Positions 16,459 through 25,514 of a stretch of DNA of 64,000 bases are shown here, one piece after another. The notes below the pieces were generated by a model, which worked only from the letters and a program-made list of their open reading frames with translations, did not search any database and was not told the origin of the DNA. Both the position numbers and the translations under genes were made by a program. The DNA is from JANRLJ01 sp034437895 (GTDB lineage: Bacteria; Chloroflexota; Anaerolineae; Aggregatilineales; Phototrophicaceae), in contig DAOTTO010000358.1 in NCBI GenBank assembly GCA_034437895.1, positions 8,021 to 72,020 of the forward strand. The letters are read 5' to 3'. Position 1 is the stretch's first letter; every line of letters begins with the position of its first letter.

Positions 16459-17025
16459 ATGATTGAAAAACTCAACGATCTATTTCACCGGATTGATGTT
16501 CCCCTCACCAATTGGATGGCAAAAAACGGCATTACATTGCTAAGAGTCAGCCTCGGTATCGTGTTCTTCTGGTTTGGCTTCCTAAAATTTTTCCCTGATC
16601 TGAGTCCTGCTCAAGAATTGGCGACACGCACAATAGAAACGCTGACTTTTGGTGTTGTAAAGCCGGGAGTGTCGCTGCCCCTCTTAGCAGGCTGGGAATG
16701 CTTAATCGGATTAGGGCTGATAACGGGTAAATTTATGCGGGCTACGCTGCTGCTGCTTTTTGCACAGATGATAGGGACGATTACGCCGTTGTTCTTATTC
16801 CCGACGGAGGCGTTTACACGGTTTCCCTATGCTCCCACGTTAGAAGGGCAGTACATCATCAAGAATATGGTGCTTATCAGCGCTGGATTGGTGATTGGGG
16901 CGACTGTGCGGGGTGGAGAAGTAATCGCTGACCCTGACATTGTAGAAGTTGTCAAAAGCCAAGAAATTGGCAAAAAGATGACTCACCATGAGCCGCTTCC
17001 GATGGAAGAAATTACCAGCCATTAA
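16459..17025 (+). CDS. DoxX-family membrane protein
   Basis: 188 residues from the ATG at 16459, with AAGGAG 8 or so bases upstream. Four hydrophobic segments are visible (about 24-40, 70-90, 95-115 and 135-155), with the DoxX-type start LLRVSLGIVFFWFGFLKF. DoxX relatives act in thiosulfate oxidation, redox sensing or with superoxide dismutase; the exact reaction here is unknown. The upstream Rex-type operator and a TATACT -10 suggest induction when NADH is high. Stand-alone gene, convergent with the HD-domain gene. Confidence 0.85.
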   Translation: MIEKLNDLFHRIDVPLTNWMAKNGITLLRVSLGIVFFWFGFLKFFPDLSPAQELATRTIETLTFGVVKPGVSLPLLAGWECLIGLGLITGKFMRATLLLLFAQMIGTITPLFLFPTEAFTRFPYAPTLEGQYIIKNMVLISAGLVIGATVRGGEVIADPDIVEVVKSQEIGKKMTHHEPLPMEEITSH

Positions 17026-17049
17026 ATTGAAATTGATAGGAAATTATGG

Positions 17050-17076
17050 GGGATGACGTGTTTTGTTTGTCGTCCC
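17050..17076. terminator. Weak bidirectional hairpin
   Basis: GGGATGAC (17050-17057) pairs with GTCGTCCC (17069-17076) with one G-U pair. It lies between two convergent genes. No good T-tract on either side, so termination is only likely by position. Confidence 0.4.
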
Positions 17077-17648
17077 TAAAGCGTTCCAACTAATCCTAAT
17101 CTTTCAGCATTTTGCTTCATGGCATCCAGCACAATTTGAAGGTGTTCATCGAGTGGAACGCCGAGTTGTCCTACACGATGTTCAATTTCAGTTCTATCGA
17201 CTGGTGCGGCGAAGGCGCGATCTTTCCACTTCTTTTTGATAGATTTTAGCTCAAGATCGAGAATGCTTTTGCTGGGGCGCACTAGTACGACTGCGATGAT
17301 AAATCCTGTTAGTTCATCGACGGCGACAAGCGTTTTTTCCATTGCGGATTCAGGGACTACGCCAGTAATTTCTTCCGCATGGGCGAGAATGGCACGGATG
17401 ATTTCTTCGGAAACACTGCGTTCTCGCAAAATTTTAGAACCGACCACCGGATGCCCTTCAACAGCGACATCCGGGTATCTTTCATAGTCAAAGTCATGTA
17501 GCAGCCCCACCATGCCCCAAATCTCAGGGTCGCCATTAAAGCGTGGGGCATAAGCCCGCATCGCGGTTTCCACCGCCAGCATATGTCGCCGGAGCGATTC
17601 ACTGGCGGTAAATTCTTCCATCAAGGCTAGAGCTTGCTCACGATTCAT
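17076..17648 (-). CDS. HD-domain phosphohydrolase
   Basis: 190 residues. HD-superfamily ligands are visible: His22 (RRHML), His51-Asp52 (LLHDFDYE), the HAEE histidine near 89 and an Asp in VAVDELTG. These bind metal ions for phosphomonoester or phosphodiester hydrolysis; the substrate is unknown. This short form resembles YedJ/predicted HDIG hydrolases. It starts 11 bases after the kinase gene stop, so it is probably co-transcribed and may act in the same signalling pathway; this link is inference. Confidence 0.88.
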   Translation of the reverse strand: MNREQALALMEEFTASESLRRHMLAVETAMRAYAPRFNGDPEIWGMVGLLHDFDYERYPDVAVEGHPVVGSKILRERSVSEEIIRAILAHAEEITGVVPESAMEKTLVAVDELTGFIIAVVLVRPSKSILDLELKSIKKKWKDRAFAAPVDRTEIEHRVGQLGVPLDEHLQIVLDAMKQNAERLGLVGTL

Positions 17649-17659
17649 AAAAATTGGCC

Positions 17660-19450
17660 TTAGCTTCCGGGACTATAAACTAAAACGCTGATGTCAATCG
17701 GTTCGCCGATGGTGATTTGCCCCGGTGTATAGAGCTGCCATGAGCCTACCCAAGGGACATTACGCCCATTTTCAAAGCCGCCAGCCGCAGGTGTGCGTCC
17801 TTGGAAGACCAAATCGACTTCACTACCGATAGGGACGACCTCCCGAATAAAAATGCGGGGACCCGCATCGAAGTCTTCACCGCTTCCCGTAATAAAGGTC
17901 AGCGATGTATTGCGTTCCCAATCGCATGTACCTGTATTGAGTAGGGTAATTGTGCGCTCATAAGCTGTGTTGGTCGTGATGAAACCGCCCTCTTCACCGT
18001 CGGCGGGAACTTGGTCGATGATGGCATAATCAAATTCGCAAGCGGCAAATGTGGCGGTAAGCTGCGCGGCACGAGTCACGGTGCTGTTAGGCGTTGCTGT
18101 TGGGGTTATTGTGCTTCCTGTGACCACTGCTTCGGCTAAGTCTGTAGGTGTGGAAGTTTCGCTTACGGTTGCTTCGGCGAGTGTGGGGGTTGGCGAAGGA
18201 GACGGCGTTGCCGTCTGCGTTTCGGTTGGTGTCGAACTCGCTGTTGCAGTGGAAGTTAGGGTTTGTGTGGCGGTTGCCGTCGCGGTTGATATGGGCGTAG
18301 GTGTCTCGCTTGAGACAGAATCAAGGAATGAAAGTGAAGGGAAAACGCCCCTTTGTGCGCCGACCAAATAACCGCCACCGATTACGCCAATCCCGAACAG
18401 CAGAATCAGCAGCAGAAGGGGCCAATTAGGGCCTTTGGATCGGCTGTTATTGCGCCCAACAAACGAAGGTATAGGCTGTGAGGGTGCATCTTGAGCGCTT
18501 AGGCGCATAGTTGGACGATCTGGACTTTCATTGGGTCGGCTGGGGCGTTTTTCCAGCGGAGGGAGCGAGACCACTGGCGGCGCGGACGAAATCGGTTTAA
18601 CCTGCCCAGATTTGAGATCGGCCTCAAATGCTTCAATATCCTCAATCAGTTCATTGGCATTTTGATAGCGTACTTCTGGGTTTTTCGCCATCAGACGATC
18701 AATGATGTCATCCACCTGCAAAGGTAAAGCTGGGTTAATCATGTGTGCAGAGGGGATAGCCTCGTTGACATGTTTTAGAACCAGTGCCAAGGGGGTATCT
18801 GCGTCGTAGGGCAGCTCACCCGTAAGCATTTGGTAAAAAATGATGCCGAGTGAATAAAGATCGGAACGCTCATCACCTGTCTCGCCTACACCTTGTTCGG
18901 GTGCCATATAGGCAGGCGTACCGATTAAGCCACCCGTCATCGTAAACTGAGAGCCGGTGACAATCTTAGCGATACCGAAATCAGTCAACACGACGCGATC
19001 AGCTTCAACCTTGTCGATCATCAGATTAGCGGGTTTTACGTCACGGTGAATCATCCCGGCGCGATGAGCGTAAGAGAGCGCGTTGGCGGCCTCACGGGTA
19101 ATACGTAGCACTTCAGTGAGTGCCATGCGCTCGCCCTTTTGTTCCAATTCATACAGGCGATCTTTTAGGGTTTCGCCGTTTACAAGCTCCATGACCATGT
19201 AGTAGCTTTCGTCGAGGGGGTCATAGTCGAAATCGTAAACATGCACAATATTGGGATGCTTGAGGCGGGCGATATTTTGCGCCTCACGTTCAAAGCGTGT
19301 TTTAAATTCGGTATCTTCCGCCAAGAACTTATGTAATATTTTGATCGCCACATAGCGGTCAAGGCTAGGATGATAGGCGCGGTAGACTTCTGCCATACCG
19401 CCTCGTCCCAGGCGCTCTATGATTTCGTATTTGCCAAGAATTCGTTTCAC
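17660..19450 (-). CDS. Transmembrane Ser/Thr protein kinase with C-terminal NBR1-type Ig-like domain
   Basis: 596 residues, starting at a GTG. Kinase domain at about 8-275: glycine loop GRGGMAEVY, catalytic Lys in VAIKILHK, HRDVKPANLM, DFGIAK and APEQ. A linker leads to one membrane helix (about 345-367, PLLLLILLFGIGVIGGGYLV). Outside the cell there is a Thr/Ser/Pro-rich stretch of about 80 residues, then a domain of about 115 residues with the NTGTCDW motif of NBR1-type Ig-like domains. PknB-type PASTA repeats are absent, so the sensed ligand differs from peptidoglycan muropeptides. The HD-domain gene follows after 11 bases. Confidence 0.93.
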   Translation of the reverse strand: MKRILGKYEIIERLGRGGMAEVYRAYHPSLDRYVAIKILHKFLAEDTEFKTRFEREAQNIARLKHPNIVHVYDFDYDPLDESYYMVMELVNGETLKDRLYELEQKGERMALTEVLRITREAANALSYAHRAGMIHRDVKPANLMIDKVEADRVVLTDFGIAKIVTGSQFTMTGGLIGTPAYMAPEQGVGETGDERSDLYSLGIIFYQMLTGELPYDADTPLALVLKHVNEAIPSAHMINPALPLQVDDIIDRLMAKNPEVRYQNANELIEDIEAFEADLKSGQVKPISSAPPVVSLPPLEKRPSRPNESPDRPTMRLSAQDAPSQPIPSFVGRNNSRSKGPNWPLLLLILLFGIGVIGGGYLVGAQRGVFPSLSFLDSVSSETPTPISTATATATQTLTSTATASSTPTETQTATPSPSPTPTLAEATVSETSTPTDLAEAVVTGSTITPTATPNSTVTRAAQLTATFAACEFDYAIIDQVPADGEEGGFITTNTAYERTITLLNTGTCDWERNTSLTFITGSGEDFDAGPRIFIREVVPIGSEVDLVFQGRTPAAGGFENGRNVPWVGSWQLYTPGQITIGEPIDISVLVYSPGS

Positions 19451-19638
19451 AAGTCGCCTAACGTTGGTAAGAAAATGAAGTCAAAAAAGTGATAACGCGG
19501 TTAGTATACTTCATCTTGGGCGTAGTCTCAATTAACAAACCATCCCAGAAATGTTACATTTTTTGAAAGACAGAGGAGTAGTTTAACACCTTGCAGCGCT
19601 TTTAAGCTAAGAGGATTGCTCAAAGTTATCTTTGTTAT

Positions 19639-19674
19639 AGGGACAAGGTAAGGTATAAAAAATGCCTCGTCCCT
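19639..19674 (-). terminator. Possible terminator after the fumarase gene
   Basis: AGGGAC-AGG (19639-19648) pairs with CCT-GTCCCT (19665-19674) with one internal mismatch. On the minus strand it follows the gene stop by 25 bases, but the T-tract is poor. Confidence 0.35.
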
Positions 19675-19699
19675 GATGTTTATAACAGACTCGTTTTTA

Positions 19700-21115
19700 T
19701 CAGCCGCCTGCTGCGATTCCTTGAATACCACCTTCGGTCATTTGCCGAGCGTCAAGGGCTTTACGGGCTTCTTCATCCGTCATGTAGCCAAGTTCGACTA
19801 CCACTTCACGTAGGCTGCGATTTTCTTTAAGCGACTTTTTGGCAACTTCCGCACCCTTGTTATAACCGATGATAGGATTGAGGGCAGTGACGAGGATGGG
19901 ATTTTTCTCTAGCCAATGCTCGGCTTGTTCACGATTGGCGATGAGGCCCACGACGCATTTATCGGTGAAGGCATTGACCGCGCCGATCATCACGTGCATC
20001 ATCTCAAACAGATTATGCGCGATGATGGGCATCATGACGTTAAGTTCAAGCTGTCCGGCTTGTGCCGCGAGCGTGACGGTCAAATCATTGCCCATGATAT
20101 GGAACATCGCCATATTCAGCATCTCTGCCAGCACGGGATTGACTTTCCCCGGCATGATCGACGATCCCGGTTGTACGGTAGGGCAGGTGAGTTCGCCTAA
20201 ACCTGTCGTGGGGCCACTTGAGAGCAGGCGAATGTCGTTAGCGATGCGGGTAAAATCCTGTGCGACGGTTTTGATGGCGCTGGAGAAAAAGACAGCATCT
20301 GAATGCGACTGCATCGACTCAAACAAATCGTCCGATTCGTAGAGCGTGATGCCTGTGAGTTCGCTTAATTTTTGTACCATACGCGTGTGATATTCAGGAT
20401 GGGCGTTTAATCCTGAACCGTTAGCAGTGCCGCCGATTCCGAGACGGCGCACACCTTCGGATGCCATTTGGAGTTTTTCAATATCGCGTTCAATTGCTTT
20501 CGCCCACGCACCGACTTCTTGCCCTAAGCGCACGGGAACGGCATCCTGTAAATGAGTGCGCCCGCTTTTGACGATCTCGTCCCATTCAACGGCCTTGACC
20601 TTAAACGCATCGGCGCAGCGCTGTAAACTGGCGATCAATTCATCGAAGCGCCAGAGCGCACCCAGCCGAATCGCTGTCGGAATGGTGTCGTTAGTGCTTT
20701 GTGCCATATTGACATGATCGTTGGGATTAACGGGCTTTTTGGAATCATCGAGTTTAAAGCCGAGGATTTCACTGGCGCGGTTGGCAATCACCTCATTGGA
20801 ATTCATGTTGTGCGAAGTGCCTGCGCCTGCTTGGAAGGGGTCAACCACAAATTGATCGTTGAAGCGGCCTGCGATGACTTCATCAGCAGCTTGCATGATG
20901 GCATCCGCGAGTTCGGCATCCAGCAGGCCGAGGTCTTTATGCACTTCGGCAGCGGCGCGTTTGATGGTCGCCATGCTCCAGATAAAAGCAGGGTAGGGCT
21001 TCATGCCTGTGATGGGGAAATTCATCACGGCACGTTGTGTTTGGGCGGCGTAATAGGCGTTGGCAGGGACTTGCATCTCGCCGAGAGAATCTTTTTCAAT
21101 ACGATAGTCGGTCAT
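19700..21115 (-). CDS. fumC: Class II fumarate hydratase (fumarase/aspartase superfamily)
   Basis: 471 residues from the ATG at 21115, which has AGGAGA about 10 bases upstream. Superfamily motifs: GAGTSHNMNSNEVIANRA, NMAQSTNDT, SGRTHLQDAVP and the signature GSSIMPGKVNP with the catalytic serine. Fumarase C interconverts fumarate and malate in the TCA cycle. N-terminal MGEMQVPANAYYAAQTQRAV and LVTALNPIIGY favour FumC, but aspartate ammonia-lyase shares these motifs and GTANGSGLNAHPEY is not the usual FumC GTAVGTGLN, so the choice rests on overall similarity. Monocistronic. Confidence 0.85.
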   Translation of the reverse strand: MTDYRIEKDSLGEMQVPANAYYAAQTQRAVMNFPITGMKPYPAFIWSMATIKRAAAEVHKDLGLLDAELADAIMQAADEVIAGRFNDQFVVDPFQAGAGTSHNMNSNEVIANRASEILGFKLDDSKKPVNPNDHVNMAQSTNDTIPTAIRLGALWRFDELIASLQRCADAFKVKAVEWDEIVKSGRTHLQDAVPVRLGQEVGAWAKAIERDIEKLQMASEGVRRLGIGGTANGSGLNAHPEYHTRMVQKLSELTGITLYESDDLFESMQSHSDAVFFSSAIKTVAQDFTRIANDIRLLSSGPTTGLGELTCPTVQPGSSIMPGKVNPVLAEMLNMAMFHIMGNDLTVTLAAQAGQLELNVMMPIIAHNLFEMMHVMIGAVNAFTDKCVVGLIANREQAEHWLEKNPILVTALNPIIGYNKGAEVAKKSLKENRSLREVVVELGYMTDEEARKALDARQMTEGGIQGIAAGG

Positions 21116-21203
21116 TATTTTGATGTCTCCTGAAAAGGGTTTTAGCATTTGATATTAAAGAAAAACAGTTGGTTGAAGTCCGATTTTACCCCTCAACATG
21201 AAC

Positions 21204-21239
21204 ACAAAAAAGGCGCTACTTTTCAGCAACGCCTTTTTG
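21204..21239 (-). terminator. Terminator of the superoxide dismutase gene
   Basis: On the minus strand, AAAAAGGCG followed by TTGCT pairs with AGTAG-CGCCTTTTT around a GAAA tetraloop, with two G-U pairs. The T-run closes it. Confidence 0.85.
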
Positions 21240-21261
21240 ACTTAACAATCGCTTTTTCTAT

Positions 21262-21873
21262 TTACTTCACGGCGGCGTAGCGATTGGCGACTTCCGGCCA
21301 ATTCACCACATTCCAGAAGGCATCGACATAATCGGGGCGGCGGTTCTGATAGTTCAGATAGTAAGCATGTTCCCATACATCAAGGCCGAGGATGGGGGTA
21401 TGACCGTCCATCAAAGGCGAATCTTGATTAGCAGTGGAGATCAATTCTAACGCACCACTCGCGCTGACGACCAGCCATACCCAACCAGAGCCGAAGCGTC
21501 CGGTGGCGGCGGTTTTAAACTGCGCTTTAAAGTCATCAAAGCTGCCAAATTTGGAAGTGATGGCATCAGCGAGTTCACCGGAAGGTGCGCCGCCAGCATT
21601 GGGCGCAAGAATCGTCCAGAACAGGGAGTGGTTGGCATGACCGCCAGCGTTATTTCGTAGGACAGTTTTTGCAACTTCGGGAACGGTGCTGAAATTCTTG
21701 AGCAAGTCTTCGACAGAGTGCGCGGCAAGGTCGGGATGGCCTTCCAGCGCTTTGTTGGCGTTGGTGATATAGGCTTGATGATGTTTGCTGTGATGGATTT
21801 CCATCGTGCGAGCGTCAATGTGGGGTTCAAGCGCGTCATAAGCATAAGGCAGAGCGGGTAATTCGTAGGCCAT
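21262..21873 (-). CDS. sodA: Superoxide dismutase, Fe/Mn type
   Basis: 203 residues. Metal ligands of the Fe/Mn family are visible: His27 (MEIHHSKHH), the [10 protein letters not shown] histidine near 80, and [11 protein letters not shown] with Asp and His near 165-169. The [10 protein letters not shown] and GSGWVWLV forms favour manganese, although cambialistic use is possible. It removes superoxide in the cytoplasm; no signal peptide. AAAAGGAGA lies just before the ATG. Single-gene unit with its own terminator. Confidence 0.95.
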   Translation of the reverse strand: MAYELPALPYAYDALEPHIDARTMEIHHSKHHQAYITNANKALEGHPDLAAHSVEDLLKNFSTVPEVAKTVLRNNAGGHANHSLFWTILAPNAGGAPSGELADAITSKFGSFDDFKAQFKTAATGRFGSGWVWLVVSASGALELISTANQDSPLMDGHTPILGLDVWEHAYYLNYQNRRPDYVDAFWNVVNWPEVANRYAAVK

Positions 21874-22082
21874 GAGAGTCTCCTTTTAATTGAGGTAGGC
21901 TTACTAAAACACTTCGTAATGGTAACATAGGCTGCGTTAGAATCGAACAAAATTAGGTCAGGCAATCGTGAGAGGACGCTTAAAAAGAGCAGATCGTTTC
22001 ACGGTTGTGTTGAAAATCAGTGGATATATCCATTTCTTTAGGATGTTTGTTACAATTCTACTCATTCTGCATAGGAAATTTT

Positions 22083-23036
22083 ATGACCCTCTCTACAAAA
22101 ACGGCCTCTGAAAAGAAGGTTACTTCGGCTTATATTTTTCTAGCAATTGGTATTTTAGCGGTTTCGATGGCGGCGATCTTTATCCGCCTTGCTCAGCAGG
22201 AAGGTGTTCCATCGCTGCTGATTGCCGCGGGACGGCTTGGGATTGCAACGTTGATTTTGACTCCACTCACGCTGAGGAGTGCGGATTATCGCGCACAGAT
22301 TTATCAACTAAGCCGCTTAGACCGGGTGCTGGTGGTAGTCTCAGGATTCTTTTTAGCGCTGCATTTTGCTACTTGGGTGACTTCGCTTGAATATACCAGT
22401 GTGCTGATTAGCGTCGTCTTGGTGACGACCTCTCCCATTTGGGTGGCTTTGTTAGAAGTTTTCGTGCTGCGAGCGAGGATGACCCGCCTAGTCGTGATTG
22501 GGCTGGTTGTAGCTCTGATGGGCGGCTTGCTTATTGGATCAACGGGTGCAAATGCCCAGGTTGACTCAGATAATACGCTGCTTGGCGGCGCTTTGTCACT
22601 CATCGGCGCGATCACGGTTGCCGTTTATTTAATTATTGGGCGGCGGTTGCGACCTCATTTATCACTCGCGCCGTATATCTGGATGGTGTATGGCAGTGCA
22701 GCGTTAATTTTGACGGCGGCGATACTATTCACCGGTACGCAGATTACAGGTTATAGTACGGCGGCCTATTTATTGCTGCTGGCGGTGGCGTTATTTCCGC
22801 AGTTGATCGGGCATACGTCGTTCAATTATGCGCTGGCTTATCTTCCGGCGACGGTTGTGAGCGTAACCACACAAGCAGAACCCATTGGCAGCGCAATTAT
22901 CGCAATTATTGTCTTTTCGGAAATCCCAGGCATCGGACAAATTTTAGGCAGCGCGGTGCTTTTGTTCGGGGTTTTGTTAGCGAGTTTAGGGCAAAAACAA
23001 TCCCCTTCGGAAATTATTGAGACCGTTGAGGCATAA
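22083..23036 (+). CDS. EamA-type (DMT superfamily) transporter, copy 1
   Basis: 317 residues from the ATG at 22083 (AGGA 7 bases upstream; an open frame reaches back to 22020). Ten hydrophobic segments in two five-helix EamA repeats, e.g. YIFLAIGILAVSMAAIF and LLGGALSLIGAITVAVYLI. DMT proteins export or import metabolites such as amino acids, purines or sugars; the substrate is unknown. The second copy starts 6 bases after the stop and is related along its length (LEYTSVLI, HFAT, IPYVW-like blocks), so this is a tandem duplication and probably one operon. Confidence 0.9.
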   Translation: MTLSTKTASEKKVTSAYIFLAIGILAVSMAAIFIRLAQQEGVPSLLIAAGRLGIATLILTPLTLRSADYRAQIYQLSRLDRVLVVVSGFFLALHFATWVTSLEYTSVLISVVLVTTSPIWVALLEVFVLRARMTRLVVIGLVVALMGGLLIGSTGANAQVDSDNTLLGGALSLIGAITVAVYLIIGRRLRPHLSLAPYIWMVYGSAALILTAAILFTGTQITGYSTAAYLLLLAVALFPQLIGHTSFNYALAYLPATVVSVTTQAEPIGSAIIAIIVFSEIPGIGQILGSAVLLFGVLLASLGQKQSPSEIIETVEA

Positions 23037-23042
23037 GTCACT

Positions 23043-24014
23043 TTGGCACAAACAACTATTGATGTAATCAAACCTGTGTCTGTCAAACATTCCCATCGAG
23101 ATGGCTATGTGAGTCTTGCTGTTGCTATCGGTGCTGCTGCCGTTTCATCGAATCTTATTCGGTTGGCGCAGCAGGGCGGTGTGCCCTCATTGATGGTCGC
23201 TGCACTGCGTTTGCTATTGGCAGTCATCATTTTGACCCCGTTTGTGCTGCGGCGTTATGGCGATCAGCTACGGACGGTGACACGCCGTGAGATGACCCTG
23301 ATGGCGGTGGCTGGTTTTTGGCTGGCGGTGCATTTCGCCACTTTTATTACTGCATTGGAATATACCAGTGTCTTGATTGTCAGTGTCTTGGTGATGACTA
23401 ATCCGCTGTGGGTGGCGCTTTTAGAGGCGCTTTTCTTTAAAGCCAAACCCTCATCAATGGTATGGACGGGACTGCTTTATGTGATGGCGGGCGGTGGCAT
23501 GATTGCGTTTGGCGGGAAAACCAGCATCGGGTTAGGGACTAATCCTGTTTTGGGAGCGCTGTTGGCGGTAGCTGGTGCGATTGCCGGATCGATTTATATG
23601 CTGGTAGGACGAGAAGTTCGCGCCCGGATTTCTCTTATGCCATACGTGTGGATCGTATATGGGTGGGGCGCAGGTTTCTCGCTGTTGTTAGTACTCTTAA
23701 CGGGGACTCCAATTAAGGGCAGTGCAGAAGGCTATTTCTGGGTCGTCATGATCGCTGTCATCGCCCAACTTATGGGACACTCCGCGATCAATAGCGCCCT
23801 TCGTTACTTCGCTGCAACCTACGTGAGTATCCTATCGCAAATTGCAGTTGTATTGAGCGCGATTGTGGCGTTTTTCTTATTTGGCGAGATTCCGCGACCC
23901 TTGCAACTCCTGGGCAGCGCGACTATTTTAGCGGGTGTTATCCTGGCTAATCTCGGTCAACGCAAATCACAATTGAATCACGACACGGGTGAGGACGAGG
24001 AGATTCAATTGTAA
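23043..24014 (+). CDS. EamA-type (DMT superfamily) transporter, copy 2
   Basis: 323 residues from a TTG at 23043, with GAGG 11 bases upstream; a GTG about 20 codons later is an alternative. Two EamA repeats with about ten membrane segments. Shared blocks with copy 1 include FATFITALEYTSVLIV, NPLWVALLEALF and YVWIVYGWGAG. Tandem arrangement suggests a recent to moderate duplication, or a heteromeric pair as seen for small DMT proteins, although full-length EamA proteins usually act alone. The tail is acidic (DTGEDEEIQL). Confidence 0.88.
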   Translation: MAQTTIDVIKPVSVKHSHRDGYVSLAVAIGAAAVSSNLIRLAQQGGVPSLMVAALRLLLAVIILTPFVLRRYGDQLRTVTRREMTLMAVAGFWLAVHFATFITALEYTSVLIVSVLVMTNPLWVALLEALFFKAKPSSMVWTGLLYVMAGGGMIAFGGKTSIGLGTNPVLGALLAVAGAIAGSIYMLVGREVRARISLMPYVWIVYGWGAGFSLLLVLLTGTPIKGSAEGYFWVVMIAVIAQLMGHSAINSALRYFAATYVSILSQIAVVLSAIVAFFLFGEIPRPLQLLGSATILAGVILANLGQRKSQLNHDTGEDEEIQL

Positions 24015-24113
24015 TAAATACCAAGATTTTCGCTCGCTGCATTATGAACAAGGGATTCATGTTCTTTTGAGAAGATAATAGGGTCATCCATCATCAATGT
24101 GTGCGACCTTGAC

Positions 24114-24137
24114 GGGAACGACCTGTATGTCGTTCCC
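24114..24137. repeat. Perfect palindrome in intergenic region
   Basis: GGGAACGAC/GTCGTTCCC with a 6-base loop. The 237-base spacer 24015-24251 around it lies between two convergent genes and has no gene. Followed at 24182 by TGTAGGG and at 24232 by GCCCCTATT, a pattern like short dispersed palindromic elements. It may double as a terminator. Confidence 0.5.
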
Positions 24138-24251
24138 TACAATTACCCAATTGATTTTTTAAGCTGCATGAACCCCTTTTGTTGTAGGGAAAATATCCAG
24201 TAATGGTGAAAGTCCTAAAATTGGGTGGTGCGCCCCTATTTATAGTTTCAA

Positions 24252-25346
24252 TCAATACTGAACGTGGACGGGCGTACCGTAATCTGCCCACTCGTAAAAC
24301 CATAGTGCATCGGCGTTGGTCAAATTGACACAACCGTGACTCATCGGTTGACCAAAGTTATTGTGCCAATACGTGCCGTGCAGTGAATACCCCTGATAAA
24401 AATAGAGAACCCATTCGACATTCGGCAGAGAATAACCTGGTCCACTCATGGTTTGTGAGCGAATTTTGCTATAGACCGAAAAATCACCCACGACGGTTGG
24501 CGTGGCCGGGAGTCCGGTTGAGCCGAGTGCGCTGTAAACCAAGACACCATTTTCATAAGCGTAGGCACGAGAATCGCTTAAATCCACCACAATTTGCCTG
24601 CCGACGGTGATGGTTGCGCCGGGACCGCTGATGATGGGCGCGATTACGCCTAAATCGTCTACGCTGCCATCAGCATTTATCGTTGGGATAATCAACGTTT
24701 GTCCGGCATAAAGCTGATCGGCATTGACCATACCATTAACTTGCGCCAAGATCGTCCAACTCATCCCGTAGCGCTCGGCAATTTGAGCGAGATGTTCGCC
24801 TGGTTGCACGACATAAGTCGTATTTGAACTCGGTGCGGCGACAGCCACAAAATTCGGCGCTGTTTCGACAGGCGCTGGATCGGCTACTCCTGCATTGACC
24901 GACTCCACTGTCCAGACCGTGAGTTGATCGCCGCGACGGATACGGTTAGGATTGGTGATGTTATTTGATTGGATGAGCTGATCGACGGTAATGCCGTATT
25001 GTTGAGCAATGAGGGTCAGGCTTTCGCCGGGTTGGACGATGTGAATCGTGGGGGTGCCAGCGACCAATGGATTTTCGACCACTGCGCTGGCATCTGGGAC
25101 GCTTAAACCGGGGATGGTCAAGACTTGCCCGGCATAAATTTGGCTTTGGTTGGTGATATTGTTGACTTGCGCGAGTTCATTCATATCAATGCCATAACGC
25201 AAGGCGATACGATAAAGATTTTCCCCAGCTTGCACCGTATGGGTGACTGGCGTATCTTGAGCCAATAGACTAAATGATCCCAACATCAGTGCTGCAAAAA
25301 CTATCAGCACTATCAAGCCATGTAAAAAAGAGCGATTGCGTGACAT
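24252..25346 (-). CDS. Secreted LysM L,D-transpeptidase
   Basis: 364 residues with GGAGAG before the ATG. Signal peptide/anchor at about 8-29 (LIVLIVFAALMLGSFSLL). Three LysM peptidoglycan-binding repeats follow at about 35-78, 100-143 and 176-220, each with the HTVQAGENLYRIALRYGI type start. The C-terminal YkuD catalytic domain (about 240-364) has HGTYWHNNFG and SHGCVNL, the His and Cys of the active site. L,D-transpeptidases make 3-3 cross-links or attach proteins in the cell wall. Divergent from the propeller-protein operon; together they form an envelope gene block. Confidence 0.95.
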   Translation of the reverse strand: MSRNRSFLHGLIVLIVFAALMLGSFSLLAQDTPVTHTVQAGENLYRIALRYGIDMNELAQVNNITNQSQIYAGQVLTIPGLSVPDASAVVENPLVAGTPTIHIVQPGESLTLIAQQYGITVDQLIQSNNITNPNRIRRGDQLTVWTVESVNAGVADPAPVETAPNFVAVAAPSSNTTYVVQPGEHLAQIAERYGMSWTILAQVNGMVNADQLYAGQTLIIPTINADGSVDDLGVIAPIISGPGATITVGRQIVVDLSDSRAYAYENGVLVYSALGSTGLPATPTVVGDFSVYSKIRSQTMSGPGYSLPNVEWVLYFYQGYSLHGTYWHNNFGQPMSHGCVNLTNADALWFYEWADYGTPVHVQY

Positions 25347-25514
25347 TGTTTTATCTCTCCATTAAGATAGGATATTATGCCTATAGCATAGTCGAAATAG
25401 GAATTTTTGGCAGCAGTTTGGGTAAGAATATCCCAACTTTGCACGAAGTTGGATAATTGCCCATCGCTATGTTTATCTGTACAATCGATTTCGGCTGCAT
25501 AGAGAGGTGTTTGA

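Noticed and set aside
18051..18371. Plus-strand Val/Gly-rich frame opposite the kinase linker; similar one at 40529-40822
   Set aside because: These are reverse readings of Thr/Pro-rich linker codons of the kinase and the glycosidase-like lipoprotein.
19700..21115. Annotation as aspartate ammonia-lyase
   Set aside because: Shared superfamily motifs allow it, but the N-terminus and C-terminal LVTALNPIIGY resemble fumarase C more. Kept as an alternative.
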